64,000 nt of DNA. It comes from CAVSLM01 sp963728895 (GTDB lineage Bacteria; Pseudomonadota; Gammaproteobacteria; JBBQDK01). Below the pieces are notes generated by a model. The model saw only the letters and a list, made by a program, of their open reading frames with translations. It was not told where the DNA came from and made no database searches. The DNA is taken from NCBI GenBank assembly GCA_963728895.1, contig CAVSLM010000008.1:272445-336444 (forward strand). The letters run 5' to 3'. Positions 1 through 7,500 of the stretch are shown here, in pieces. Made by a program: the position numbers and the translations under genes. Position 1 is the first letter of the stretch. The number at the start of each line of letters is the position of its first letter.

Positions 1-202
1 CGATCACCGCCACCTGTGCCGGGCGCGGGACCTGTACGCGCGCGGCGAGGTCGCGAAGCGCGGCTTCCGCCAGCATCAGGGCGAGCAGGAGCCGCTCGGC
101 GCCAGGCTCCGGCGCCGCACCGGCGTCGAGATAGCGCTCGCGCAGCCGAGCCAGGAAAGCGCACAAAGTTCCCAACTGTGCCTGGGGTGTCGGTGTGCTC
201 AT
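1..202 (-). CDS. N-terminal part of an unidentified protein, cut by the window edge
   Basis: Reading leftward from an ATG at 202, an open frame of 67 codons runs without a stop to the window edge. The peptide begins MSTPTPQAQL, then forms a Leu/Ala/Arg-rich helical stretch with an acidic, Ala-rich middle, and the last visible residues are PAQVAVI. A hydrophobic strand of that kind often precedes a P-loop in GTPases, but the loop itself lies outside the window, so this is only a guess. No clear ribosome binding site precedes the ATG. Codon use (strong G/C in third positions) fits a real gene. I do not recognise the family. Confidence 0.45.
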   Translation of the reverse strand, partial: MSTPTPQAQLGTLCAFLARLRERYLDAGAAPEPGAERLLLALMLAEAALRDLAARVQVPRPAQVAVI

Positions 203-359
203 GCGCAGGCCGTTGCCGGACACGGGCCGCCGCTGCGCCTCAGCACGCAGCGTCCACCGCGACGGCCCGGCGCCGAATCGGCAGCTGCTCATCCCGGGTG
301 GACAAGATTCGATTGCCTCCGAGGCGGCATGGACATGCGGTCGCCGCCTGATGCGTGGT

Positions 360-621
360 TTAACCCGGAAATCTCACCAGCCGGTCGGCGGCTGGCCAGT
401 AAGTGCATGGATCGCGGAGAAGATCGGGCATTTTTCATAACATCCGAACGATGACACACGGTTTATGCCGCCGGCCTATCCCGGTTCCGGCGGTTGCTCG
501 CTCGCCCTGGCTGGGTCTTCACTCAAGGGGTAGCTACGGCTACCCCTTTCGTTCCAGCCCGGCGCCAGAACGGCTGCGAATTCCGCCAGCTCCCGGGATG
601 CTGGTGAGATTTCCGGGTTAA
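360..621. mobile_element. MITE-like element, copy A (complete, 262 bp)
   Basis: This copy is bounded by perfect 22-bp terminal inverted repeats (360-381 and 600-621) whose core is GGAAATCTCACCAGC on the left and GCTGGTGAGATTTCC on the right. It has no coding capacity. The interior carries a short inverted repeat next to the left end (CCGGTCGGCGGCTGGCC) and the conserved block GACGGCTGCGAATTCCGCC near the right end. Full or partial copies recur at 26802, 34883, 37198, 37927, 48304, 49967 and 53645. The right terminal repeat contains the stop codon of the NYN gene (618-620). No target-site duplication is obvious, because the terminal repeats extend further here (to TTAA) than in other copies. 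Confidence 0.75.
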
Positions 622-1487
622 TCCTCGTGGGTGTAGCTCTGGATGATGTAGCCGCCGGATTTCTCGTCGCGCTCCAACTCCAGGAGGTGGCGCTCGCGGG
701 CGGCCTCCAGCAGCTCGCTGAAGCCGCGAAAGCCGTAGTAGGACTCGTTGAAGCCCGGCCGGCGGCGCTTCAGCGTCTGCTTTACCATGGAGCCCCAGAC
801 TTTTTCTTCCTCGCCGCGCTCGGCAAACAGGTCCTCGACGGTTTCCAGTACCAGCTCGAGCGCCTGCTGGACCTTCTCCTTGGCCTTTTCCCGGTCTTCC
901 TTCTCCTTGGCCTTGTCCGCCTCGGAGTCGGTGTCCGCGCCGGACTTCGCGGAGCGCTTTGCCGTGGTCTTGGTGGTGGTGCGCCGCCGCCTGCGGCGCT
1001 GGGTTTCCTCCTCGCGCACCAGGTCGTCGTAGAAAATGAACTCGTCGCAGTTGGCGATGAGCAGGTCCGAGGTGGAGTTCTTCACGCCCACCCCGATCAC
1101 CAGCTTATTGTTCTCGCGCAGCTTGCTCACCAGCGGCGAGAAATCGGAATCCCCGCTGATGATGACGAAAGTCTGCACGTGCGACTTGGTGTAGCAGAGA
1201 TCGAGCGCGTCGACCACCATGCGGATGTCCGCCGAGTTCTTGCCGGACATGCGCAGGTGGGGAATCTCGATCAGCTCAAAGGAAGCCTCGTGCATGGGCG
1301 ACTTGAACTCCTTGTAGCGGTCCCAGTCGCAGTACGCCTTCTTCACCACGATGCTGCCCTTGAGCAGCAGGCGCTCCAGCACCTTGGTGATGTCGAACTG
1401 TGCGTACTTGGCGTCGCGTACTCCAAGCGCGATGTTCTCGAAGTCGCAAAACAGCGCCATATTCTGGGTCTGTGCGGTTGCCGCCAT
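618..1487 (-). CDS. NYN-domain (LabA/PIN-like) protein with C-terminal OST-HTH domain
   Basis: A 289-residue cytoplasmic protein. The N-terminal NYN domain (about 10-150) is a PIN-like nuclease fold: CDFENI holds Asp15, SADIRMVVDAL holds Asp87, and ISGDSDF holds Asp113 and Asp115, the acidic residues expected to bind metal. A very basic Arg/Lys/Thr linker (about 155-190) and a charged helix follow, then a C-terminal OST-HTH (LOTUS-like) winged helix (about 215-285, GFRGFSELLEAA), a fold that binds RNA. The likely role is RNA binding or cleavage, with unknown target. The start at 1487 is chosen because AGGAGA lies just upstream; the frame stays open further upstream but without a better site. 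The TAA stop lies inside the terminal repeat of the neighbouring MITE-like element. Confidence 0.85.
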   Translation of the reverse strand: MAATAQTQNMALFCDFENIALGVRDAKYAQFDITKVLERLLLKGSIVVKKAYCDWDRYKEFKSPMHEASFELIEIPHLRMSGKNSADIRMVVDALDLCYTKSHVQTFVIISGDSDFSPLVSKLRENNKLVIGVGVKNSTSDLLIANCDEFIFYDDLVREEETQRRRRRRTTTKTTAKRSAKSGADTDSEADKAKEKEDREKAKEKVQQALELVLETVEDLFAERGEEEKVWGSMVKQTLKRRRPGFNESYYGFRGFSELLEAARERHLLELERDEKSGGYIIQSYTHED

Positions 1488-1545
1488 GGGTTCTCCTGTT
1501 GCCTTCCTTCTGCCTTGAGTTCCACCGTGCGGGTGCGGCCGCCGA

Positions 1546-2328
1546 TCAGTCGCAGTGTCCGATCGAGCCGGGCCGGCAGCGCCGGTGGTCGGTCCAGGTC
1601 GCATTGCCGAGCCGGGCCCCGTCGAGCTGCGCGCCCGTGATCTCGGCGCCGCTCAAGTCGGCCCGCTGCAGGTCCGTCTCGCGCAGGTCCGCATCGAGCA
1701 GCACCGCCTCGGTAAGCCGCGCGCCGTGCAGATCCGCGCCGCGCAGGCTGGCTCCTTCCAGCGACGCGCGCGCCATGCGCGCACCGCCGAGCCGTGCCTT
1801 GCCCAGCATGGCGCCATCGAGCCGGGCCTGCTCCAGGTTGGCGTTCTGCAGGCTTGCCTCGTCGAGCGCAGCCCCGCGCAGATCGGCATCGTACAGGTAG
1901 GCGTCGTGCAGGTCGGCACCCGAAAGCCGCGCACCTTGCAGGTGCACCCGCCCGGCGCGTACACCTGCGAGCCTTGCCCTGCTGAGATCGGCGCCATCCA
2001 GTGTGGCCGCGGTGAGTATGGCTGCGCTCATGCGCGCCTCGCTGAGGTCCGCGGCACTCAGGTCGGCGAGCTCGATGTCGGCGCCGCGCAGGTTGGCGCC
2101 GTGCAGCACACTTCCGCGCAGGTCGGCGCGGCGCAGCATGGCCTCGCGCAGGTCCGCGCCGGAATGGTCCTGCTGATGCTTGTCGCAGGAAGTCCAGTTC
2201 GCACGCGGAGCCGGCGCGTCATCGCAGGCGCCGCGCGCGCCCGGTGCGAGCACCGCAGCAGCCAGCCACAGCATCGGCAGCGTGCCGCGACGCGCGCCGG
2301 CAAGCCACTGCGCGAGTGGTGCTTTCAT
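1546..2328 (-). CDS. Exported pentapeptide-repeat protein
   Basis: A 260-residue protein beginning with a signal peptide (basic start, hydrophobic LPMLWLAAAVLAPGA, cleavage near ARG-AC). The rest is almost entirely tandem pentapeptide repeats of the A(D/N)Lxx type (ADLRGAxL, ADLSAADLSEA, GADLHDAYLYDADL), about residues 50-245, which fold into a right-handed quadrilateral beta-helix. The tail has two Cys residues (RRCRPGSIGHC) and another pair lies near the N-terminus, compatible with periplasmic disulfides. Function cannot be read from the repeat alone. The gene is co-directional with the downstream NYN gene (58-bp gap) and divergent from the bactofilin-like gene at 2609. An in-frame ATG at 2334 is an equally possible start. 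Confidence 0.8.
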   Translation of the reverse strand: MKAPLAQWLAGARRGTLPMLWLAAAVLAPGARGACDDAPAPRANWTSCDKHQQDHSGADLREAMLRRADLRGSVLHGANLRGADIELADLSAADLSEARMSAAILTAATLDGADLSRARLAGVRAGRVHLQGARLSGADLHDAYLYDADLRGAALDEASLQNANLEQARLDGAMLGKARLGGARMARASLEGASLRGADLHGARLTEAVLLDADLRETDLQRADLSGAEITGAQLDGARLGNATWTDHRRCRPGSIGHCD

Positions 2329-2608
2329 GCCCATTCCCAACCACACGGTTGCGATTGTACATGCTCGGCGCTGCGCGAGGTGGTGCACCGCGACAGGGAC
2401 CGCTATCGTAGCGCACACGCCCGGGCGGCCTTGGCCCGCATCTTTCGCCGGGCGGCAGCGCAACGGAATACGGCGATAGCGATCATGGAATTTCCGTCGA
2501 CCGGGAGATTTCGTGGATACCGCAGTGCGACGCCGGTCCCGGCCCTGGCGGGTTCTCGCGCCCGCTTCCGGGATCCCGGCGATTGGTGAAGGTTGAGGGG
2601 AGATCGGC

Positions 2609-3763
2609 ATGAACAAACGGGCTCGGGGTTGGCGGCGCGCCGCCGTGGTGGCGCTGGCCGCGCTGGGATGCGGCGCCGCGGCGGCACAGCAATGGGGAGA
2701 GACAGTGACCTTCACCGGCGTCGTCGACGACGATATCTATGCGGCGGGGCGGCGCGTCAGCGTGCTCGGCGAGGTGAACGGAGACGCGGTGCTGGCGGGC
2801 GCCCAGGTGGAGCTGGAGCGCCGGGTTACCGGCGACGTGCTCGCCATGGGTGGCGACATCGAGGTGCGCGGTGACGTGGGAGACGATCTGCGCGCAGCGG
2901 GTGGAACCGTGACGGTCGCAGGCGGCGTCGGCGGCGACGCCCTGCTCGCCGGCGGCACGGTCACCCTTACGCCATCAGCCCGGGTCGCAGGTCGCGCCTG
3001 GCTGGCCGGTGGCGATATCGAGGTCGCCGGCCACGTCGGACGCGAGCTCAAGGCGGCTGGCGGCACGGTGGTGTTGGCGGGCGAAATCGGCGGCGATGCC
3101 GAGCTCATGGCCGAGCACGTGAAGCTGCTGCCCACCGCGCGCATCGCCGGCAATCTCACCTATCGCAGCCCGCAGCCGGCGGAAATCGCCGATGGCGCGC
3201 AGGTCGGTGGACGCATCGTGCATCAGCCCCTGCAGCGCCACGAAGCCGCAGGAGCCGGCGCCGGGTTTGCAGCGGGTGTCCTGTTCGTGCTGAGTCTGCT
3301 CGTGGTGGGCGCCGCCTACCATCTCGTTGCGCCCGGCTGGTCGCTGGGGGCGGCGCGCACCGTTGGCAGCGATTTCTGGAAGTGTCTTGGGCTTGGGCTG
3401 GTGGTGCTGCTGGTCACGCCCTTTGTGATTGTCGCGCTGTTCGCCACCCTGCTCGGGATGCTGCTCGCGCTGATCGTGCTCGCCATTTACCTGGTATCGC
3501 TGCTGTTGGGATATTTGACCGGCGTGCTGTACCTGGCAGATGCCGGCCTGCGCCGAGGCGGACGTGCCACGAATGCCAGGCGCGGGGTGTACATCCTTGC
3601 CCTCCTTCTGGCGCTGATCGTCCTGGCGGTGCTGCGGCTGGTGCCGGTCGCAGGCGGGCTGATCAGTTTCCTGGTGCTGCTGCTCGGGCTGGGCGCGCTG
3701 CAGCTGCGGGGCTACCGCACCTACCGGAGTGGCGGTTTGCCCGAAGCCGGTGCCGGAGGCTGA
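2609..3763 (+). CDS. Bactofilin-like exported protein with C-terminal membrane segments
   Basis: 384 residues. A signal peptide (1-27, ending AAAAQQ) is followed by about 180 residues of repeated beta-helical units such as VNGDAVLAGAQVELER, VGDDLRAAGGTVTVAG and VGGDALLAGGTVTL, the pattern of polymer-forming (bactofilin-like) proteins. The C-terminal half has four hydrophobic segments (about 225-250, 262-285, 288-315, 340-365). This architecture places the beta-helix outside the cytoplasm, unlike classical cytoplasmic bactofilins, so a scaffold role in the envelope is an inference. GAGGGGAGATCGGC precedes the ATG. A 280-bp gap separates it from the divergent pentapeptide gene; I see no distinct promoter motif in it. 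Confidence 0.75.
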   Translation: MNKRARGWRRAAVVALAALGCGAAAAQQWGETVTFTGVVDDDIYAAGRRVSVLGEVNGDAVLAGAQVELERRVTGDVLAMGGDIEVRGDVGDDLRAAGGTVTVAGGVGGDALLAGGTVTLTPSARVAGRAWLAGGDIEVAGHVGRELKAAGGTVVLAGEIGGDAELMAEHVKLLPTARIAGNLTYRSPQPAEIADGAQVGGRIVHQPLQRHEAAGAGAGFAAGVLFVLSLLVVGAAYHLVAPGWSLGAARTVGSDFWKCLGLGLVVLLVTPFVIVALFATLLGMLLALIVLAIYLVSLLLGYLTGVLYLADAGLRRGGRATNARRGVYILALLLALIVLAVLRLVPVAGGLISFLVLLLGLGALQLRGYRTYRSGGLPEAGAGG

Positions 3764-3769
3764 ATTCCG

Positions 3770-4096
3770 TCAGCGCCCGCGCGTCGACGGGGCAGGGGGG
3801 AGGACCTCCCGGGTGTCGCGCGCGGCGACTTCATGGCCGTGGCGGTAGGCGCGGCCCCAGGCGAGCGCTTCCACGGCAGCGTCCAGCCCGGGGTCGGCGG
3901 TCATGCCGGCGGCCGCGACCTGATCGCCATAGCCCAGCGCCACCAGCGTGTGCAGCACACCGTTGGCATAGCCGCGGTCGTACCACAGCTGCTGGTTGCC
4001 GGGCTCGTCCTGAAACCCGGCGCTTTCGCCCCGCAGCCGCTCGACGATTCCGATCAGTCGCGCGAGCGTATTGCGTTGCAGGCCGGGTAGTCGCAT
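3770..4096 (-). CDS. Small conserved-looking protein of unknown function
   Basis: A 108-residue soluble protein read from an ATG at 4096, five bases after the stop of the upstream gene (4102), so the two are probably co-transcribed. Visible features: an N-terminal helix rich in Arg/Leu (LARLIGIVERLRGE), a central GNQQLWYDRGYANGVLHTLVALGYG that looks like a conserved core, and a disordered tail. There is no signal peptide, no Cys and no recognisable catalytic motif. It converges on the bactofilin-like gene with a 6-bp gap. I do not recognise the family. Confidence 0.6.
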   Translation of the reverse strand: MRLPGLQRNTLARLIGIVERLRGESAGFQDEPGNQQLWYDRGYANGVLHTLVALGYGDQVAAAGMTADPGLDAAVEALAWGRAYRHGHEVAARDTREVLPPAPSTRGR

Positions 4097-4101
4097 TCGG
4101 G

Positions 4102-4350
4102 CTAGGGATTTTCGGGATCGCAGGTACCCTCGCGCACCCACACGCCGCGCCGACAGCGCAGCAGCTCCCCGCTGCCGCTGCATACGAAGGTTCCGTTCGC
4201 ATAGGCCAGGTTGTTGAAATAGCACACCGGCAGGTCCTGCACCTCTTGCGCGAGCACTTCGAACTCCTCGTCGGTGTCCTCCATGATCGGCGAGCTCCTC
4301 AGCTCGGGATCGGGTGCGCCTACGCGCAGCGGGGTCGAACGTTCAGTCAT
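4102..4350 (-). CDS. Small Cys-containing protein, DUF1496-like (tentative)
   Basis: An 82-residue protein with a GGAGGA site upstream of the ATG at 4350. The N-terminal half is acidic (MEDTDEEFEVLAQEVQ); the C-terminal half has four cysteines in CYFNNLAY...FVCSGSG...LRCRRGVW...GTCDPENP. This spacing resembles the DUF1496 family of small bacterial proteins, but I can only match the pattern by eye. There is no signal peptide in this frame. It is likely the first gene of a two-gene unit with the 108-residue protein downstream. Confidence 0.6.
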   Translation of the reverse strand: MTERSTPLRVGAPDPELRSSPIMEDTDEEFEVLAQEVQDLPVCYFNNLAYANGTFVCSGSGELLRCRRGVWVREGTCDPENP

Positions 4351-4644
4351 TTCCAGTCCTCCGCGTCTCAACGGGGCAGCATGCACACGCATCGGGCGCC
4401 GCAGTGTGGGCCAGTACCCGGGAGCCTGTCCGAGGATTAGGATATCGCCCCGCTTCCCGGAAGAACACCCGAGTGGTCTTCGCTCGTGCTTCAAGAGTGC
4501 CGGCGCGTGCGGTTGCGGCACGGACCGTCTGTCCCATGGCGCACCGGTGAACCGCGGCGGGTCGATTGACAGCCGTCCGGCCGGGACGCAGGATGCCGTC
4601 GCAAGACGCTGGCGGGACTTCCAAGCAGACTGGAACAGCATGGC
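4351..4644. other. Non-coding gap between divergent small genes
   Basis: No convincing gene is present; the frames that remain open here are antisense to the flanking genes or lack start signals. The segment should hold promoters for the leftward DUF1496-like gene and the rightward HicA-like gene, but I see no clear sigma-70 boxes. Confidence 0.4.
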
Positions 4645-4920
4645 ATGAGCAGCAAGCACGCGCGATTGTTGGAAGAGATCTTCCGTGAGCCCGTCAGCGC
4701 CAACATCCACTGGCGCGACGTGGAGGCGCTGCTGCATCACCTGGGCGCGAAGAACCAGGGCACGCACGGCGCGCGACTGCACATGATATTGAACGGCGTA
4801 GAGGGCATGGTGCACCGGCCCCACCATGGTGGCGCCTGCAGCAAGGACGACATCCGGCATCTGCGAGGCTTCCTCGCCGCGGCCCGCGTGACCCCGTCTT
4901 CTTACGAGTCTCGCGAGTAG
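4645..4920 (+). CDS. HicA-like toxin family protein, without a HicB partner
   Basis: A 91-residue protein. The order of motifs fits the HicA mRNA-interferase family (a small double-stranded-RNA-binding fold): an N-terminal helix (LLEEIFREPVSANIHWRDVEALLHHLGA), a short beta-hairpin containing GARLHMILNG, the HRPHHGG segment with the characteristic histidines, and a C-terminal helix (DDIRHLRGFLAAARV). No HicB-like antitoxin is encoded on either side, so a toxin-antitoxin role is not supported by context; many chromosomal members of this subtype stand alone. No strong ribosome binding site precedes the ATG. Confidence 0.7.
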   Translation: MSSKHARLLEEIFREPVSANIHWRDVEALLHHLGAKNQGTHGARLHMILNGVEGMVHRPHHGGACSKDDIRHLRGFLAAARVTPSSYESRE

Positions 4921-5168
4921 ACGAGCAGGACGCGCAGGCGCCCTGCACTTCCTGTCGGGCGCACACGCATTGCGCGGATCGAAGTGCGGCGCATACGGCC
5001 GGCACTCGCGGCGCACTGCAATCCACGACCAACCGGTGGGCACCGTAACCGGCCGCACGTTCAAGTGGCTCTTCCCATTGGCCGTTATCACGCGCCCGGA
5101 CGCGGGTCGGGAACGGCATTGCTGCCGCGCACTGCGTCCATGACAACGCGCTTGGTCCACACAAGCAA

Positions 5169-5502
5169 ATGGCCATGCACAAATACACGATGATCATCGT
5201 GCCAATCCTGTCCGGGATGGTGGGTCTCAGTGTCAACGCCGAAGATGCATCTTCTTCCGTCATCGCCCTGGCTTCCGAGTTGCAGAACTGGGGGACCGAT
5301 CCGGTGGCAGGGCAACGAGCCGAAATTCACCGAGTCGTACAAAGGCGGCCAGGGTGCCGTCCACATCAGCAAGGTCAAATTCGACGAGAGCGCACAGGCC
5401 TACGTCGTGCAAGTCTCCGTGCCCGTGCTCGACGCTGGCCACGCCATTGGTGCCATCACGGTCGGCATCAATATCGACGAGCTCGATAAGGCGGGTCATT
5501 GA
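5169..5502 (+). pseudogene. Remnant of a periplasmic PDC-type sensor protein (internal deletion)
   Basis: The start encodes a signal peptide (MHKYTMIIVPILSGMVGLSV, cleaved near VNA-ED) and the opening of the mature protein, ending LQNWGTDPV. From about 5308 the next frame continues with WQGNEPKFTESYKGGQGAVH and VQVSVPVLDAGHAIGAITVG, the C-terminal half of a PDC-like ligand-binding domain. From memory of the family, roughly 70 residues are missing between GTDPV and the tryptophan; the two halves are joined out of frame. The junction shares TGG with both sides, so a deletion at microhomology is plausible. It lies directly upstream of a chemoreceptor gene, and single-domain sensors of this type are often found next to MCPs. 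Confidence 0.65.
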
Positions 5503-5539
5503 GCGCAACGCAGCTCCGTGACCCAAGGGAGATCCACTC

Positions 5540-7186
5540 ATGCAATTCATCCACAATCTATCCCTGCGCTGGAAATTGCTGGTGCCGATCGCGACCCTCG
5601 CCCTGTTGCTGGTCGCGATCGGCGTCAATGCCATTGTCGACGCGGGTAATCTGGGTCACCAGGCGGCAGTACTCGCCGAGCGCCACCTGCCCAGCGTGAA
5701 TTTCCTCGTTCAGGCCGATCGCGACCTGTACCAGGCGCTCACAGCCGAGCGCAGCATGATCTTAGTCGACGTCAAATCGGAGTCTTTTGCCAAGCTGCGC
5801 CAGGACCACGACGAGAACATTCAGCAGGCCCGGGAGCGCATCGCCAAATTCGCCGCGCTCAATCCGTCGCCGGAGGTGACGGCAAAGATCCTCGAGTATG
5901 ACGTCCTGCGCGAGCGCTGGGAGAAGCTGACCAACGAGGTCGAGGCGCAACGTGCCTCCGATACCCGGGAGGGTCGTTCCACGGCCATCGATCTCAGCTT
6001 CGGGGTGGGCAGCAAGGCTTTCGATGAGATGCGCTCGGTCATCGACCAGCTTACCGATGTCACGTTGGCCGAGGCTGCAAAGGCACGAGATGCAGCACAG
6101 GAACAAACCGCTTCCGTGCAGCGGCAGAACATCGCGGCCATGATCTTCGGCCTGGTCCTGTGCGCCCTGATGGCCGCCATGGTGCCAATCGCCGTGCTGC
6201 GCCCCATGGACCGCCTGCTGGCCCATATCGAGGACATCGCCGACGGCGACGGCGACCTTACCCTGCGTCTCCAGGTCTCGAGCCGCGACGAGCTGGGCCA
6301 TCTGGCTGCCACCGTGAACCGCTTCATCGAGAAGCTGCAGGGGATCGTGCGCGGCATTGCCGCCTCCACGGGTGAGCTCGGCGGCGGCGCAGAGCACTTG
6401 AGCATGGTGGCTTCCGAGAGCCAGGTCACGGTGGAGCGGCAGCTGCATCAGATCGAGCAGGTGGCCACTGCCATGAACGAGATGGCGGCAACGGTGCAGG
6501 AGGTGGCGCGCAACGCAACGGTGGCCGCAGACGGCGCGCGCGAGGCGGATTCTGCTGCCGGTACCGGCGTGGCTGTCGTTTCCCAGGCCGTGCAGGCCAT
6601 CAGCGACCTTGCCTCGGAAGTGGAAAATGCCGGCGAGGTGATCCAGCAGCTGGAAGGCGAAAGCGCGAAGATCGGCGACGTGCTCGATGTGATCAAGGGG
6701 ATTGCGGAACAGACCAACCTGCTTGCCCTGAATGCAGCCATCGAGGCCGCGCGGGCCGGCGAACAGGGCAGGGGTTTTTCCGTGGTGGCGGACGAGGTGC
6801 GCACGCTCGCCTCCCGCACCCAGCAATCCACGCGCGAGATCCAGGCCATGATCGAGTCCCTCCAGGAGAGAGCACGGCGCGCGGTGGAGGTGATGGTAGA
6901 GGGGCGTGGAAAGGCCAAGGTGAGCGTCGAGCATGCGGACGCAGCGGGTGATGCGCTCGCGCGGATCACGCGTGCGGTCGCCACCATCAGGGACATGAAC
7001 GCCCAGACCGCGACCGCTGCCGAGGAGCAGAGCACGGTGGCGGAGGACATCAACCGCAACACCGTTTCCATCCGGGATCTCGCCGACAAGTCGGCGGATG
7101 CCGGTCGCCAGACCAGTTCGGCGGCAAAGCAGATGAGTAGCCTTGCGACCGACCTGCAGCGGCGCGTGGGGCACTTCAAGGTCTGA
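5540..7186 (+). CDS. Methyl-accepting chemotaxis protein (four-helix-bundle type)
   Basis: 548 residues, inner membrane. TM1 (about 12-32) follows a short cytoplasmic start; a helical periplasmic ligand-binding domain (about 33-190) contains the ERSMILVDV region typical of 4HB_MCP sensors; TM2 (about 196-216) leads into a HAMP domain (about 217-270, LRPMDRLLAHIEDIADGDGD) and a long coiled-coil signalling domain. The hairpin tip that contacts CheA/CheW is intact (EQTNLLALNAAIEAARAGEQ). There is no C-terminal CheR/CheB pentapeptide. Start: AAGGGAGATCCACTC precedes the ATG. It lies 37 bp after the broken sensor gene and may be co-transcribed with it. The ligand is not predictable. Confidence 0.93.
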   Translation: MQFIHNLSLRWKLLVPIATLALLLVAIGVNAIVDAGNLGHQAAVLAERHLPSVNFLVQADRDLYQALTAERSMILVDVKSESFAKLRQDHDENIQQARERIAKFAALNPSPEVTAKILEYDVLRERWEKLTNEVEAQRASDTREGRSTAIDLSFGVGSKAFDEMRSVIDQLTDVTLAEAAKARDAAQEQTASVQRQNIAAMIFGLVLCALMAAMVPIAVLRPMDRLLAHIEDIADGDGDLTLRLQVSSRDELGHLAATVNRFIEKLQGIVRGIAASTGELGGGAEHLSMVASESQVTVERQLHQIEQVATAMNEMAATVQEVARNATVAADGAREADSAAGTGVAVVSQAVQAISDLASEVENAGEVIQQLEGESAKIGDVLDVIKGIAEQTNLLALNAAIEAARAGEQGRGFSVVADEVRTLASRTQQSTREIQAMIESLQERARRAVEVMVEGRGKAKVSVEHADAAGDALARITRAVATIRDMNAQTATAAEEQSTVAEDINRNTVSIRDLADKSADAGRQTSSAAKQMSSLATDLQRRVGHFKV

Positions 7187-7500
7187 CCCGGCCCACCCGT
7201 CATTCGGCGTTCGATTCGATCCCGCCCGCAAGGCTCCGCCGTCACCGTTGACACGCGTCTTCATTCGAAGCCGCGTGCCGGCTTTTCGCAGTCCCCGAAG
7301 CGCTGCATGGGTGCCTCCCAACGCACACACAACGGCCGGCCTCGCTCCAGCGGTCGCGGCTGCTCTCGTGAACCGGCGCCTCCCTTGCGCTTCAGGGTTG
7401 CTCCCGCCACGGAATGCTCATTCCGTTGTCAAGGCGCTAAAGAATGCAATGCCGGCGTCGTTAAGCGCGGCTCCGGCCCCGGGAATCTCAAGAGCAGACA
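7187..7500. other. Gap between two chemoreceptor genes
   Basis: 314 bp without a gene. I see no hairpin followed by a T-run and no convincing sigma-28 or sigma-54 box. A CTAAAG at about 7437 resembles the start of a sigma-28 -35 element, but no matching -10 lies at the right spacing. Confidence 0.4.

Noticed and set aside
360..621. Rho-independent terminator at the end of the NYN gene
   Set aside because: The ends pair over 22 bp but are 218 bp apart and match dispersed copies elsewhere, so a mobile repeat explains them better.
7400..7500. Sigma-28 flagellar promoter upstream of the CZB chemoreceptor
   Set aside because: CTAAAG is present but no GCCGATAA-like -10 lies at the required spacing.
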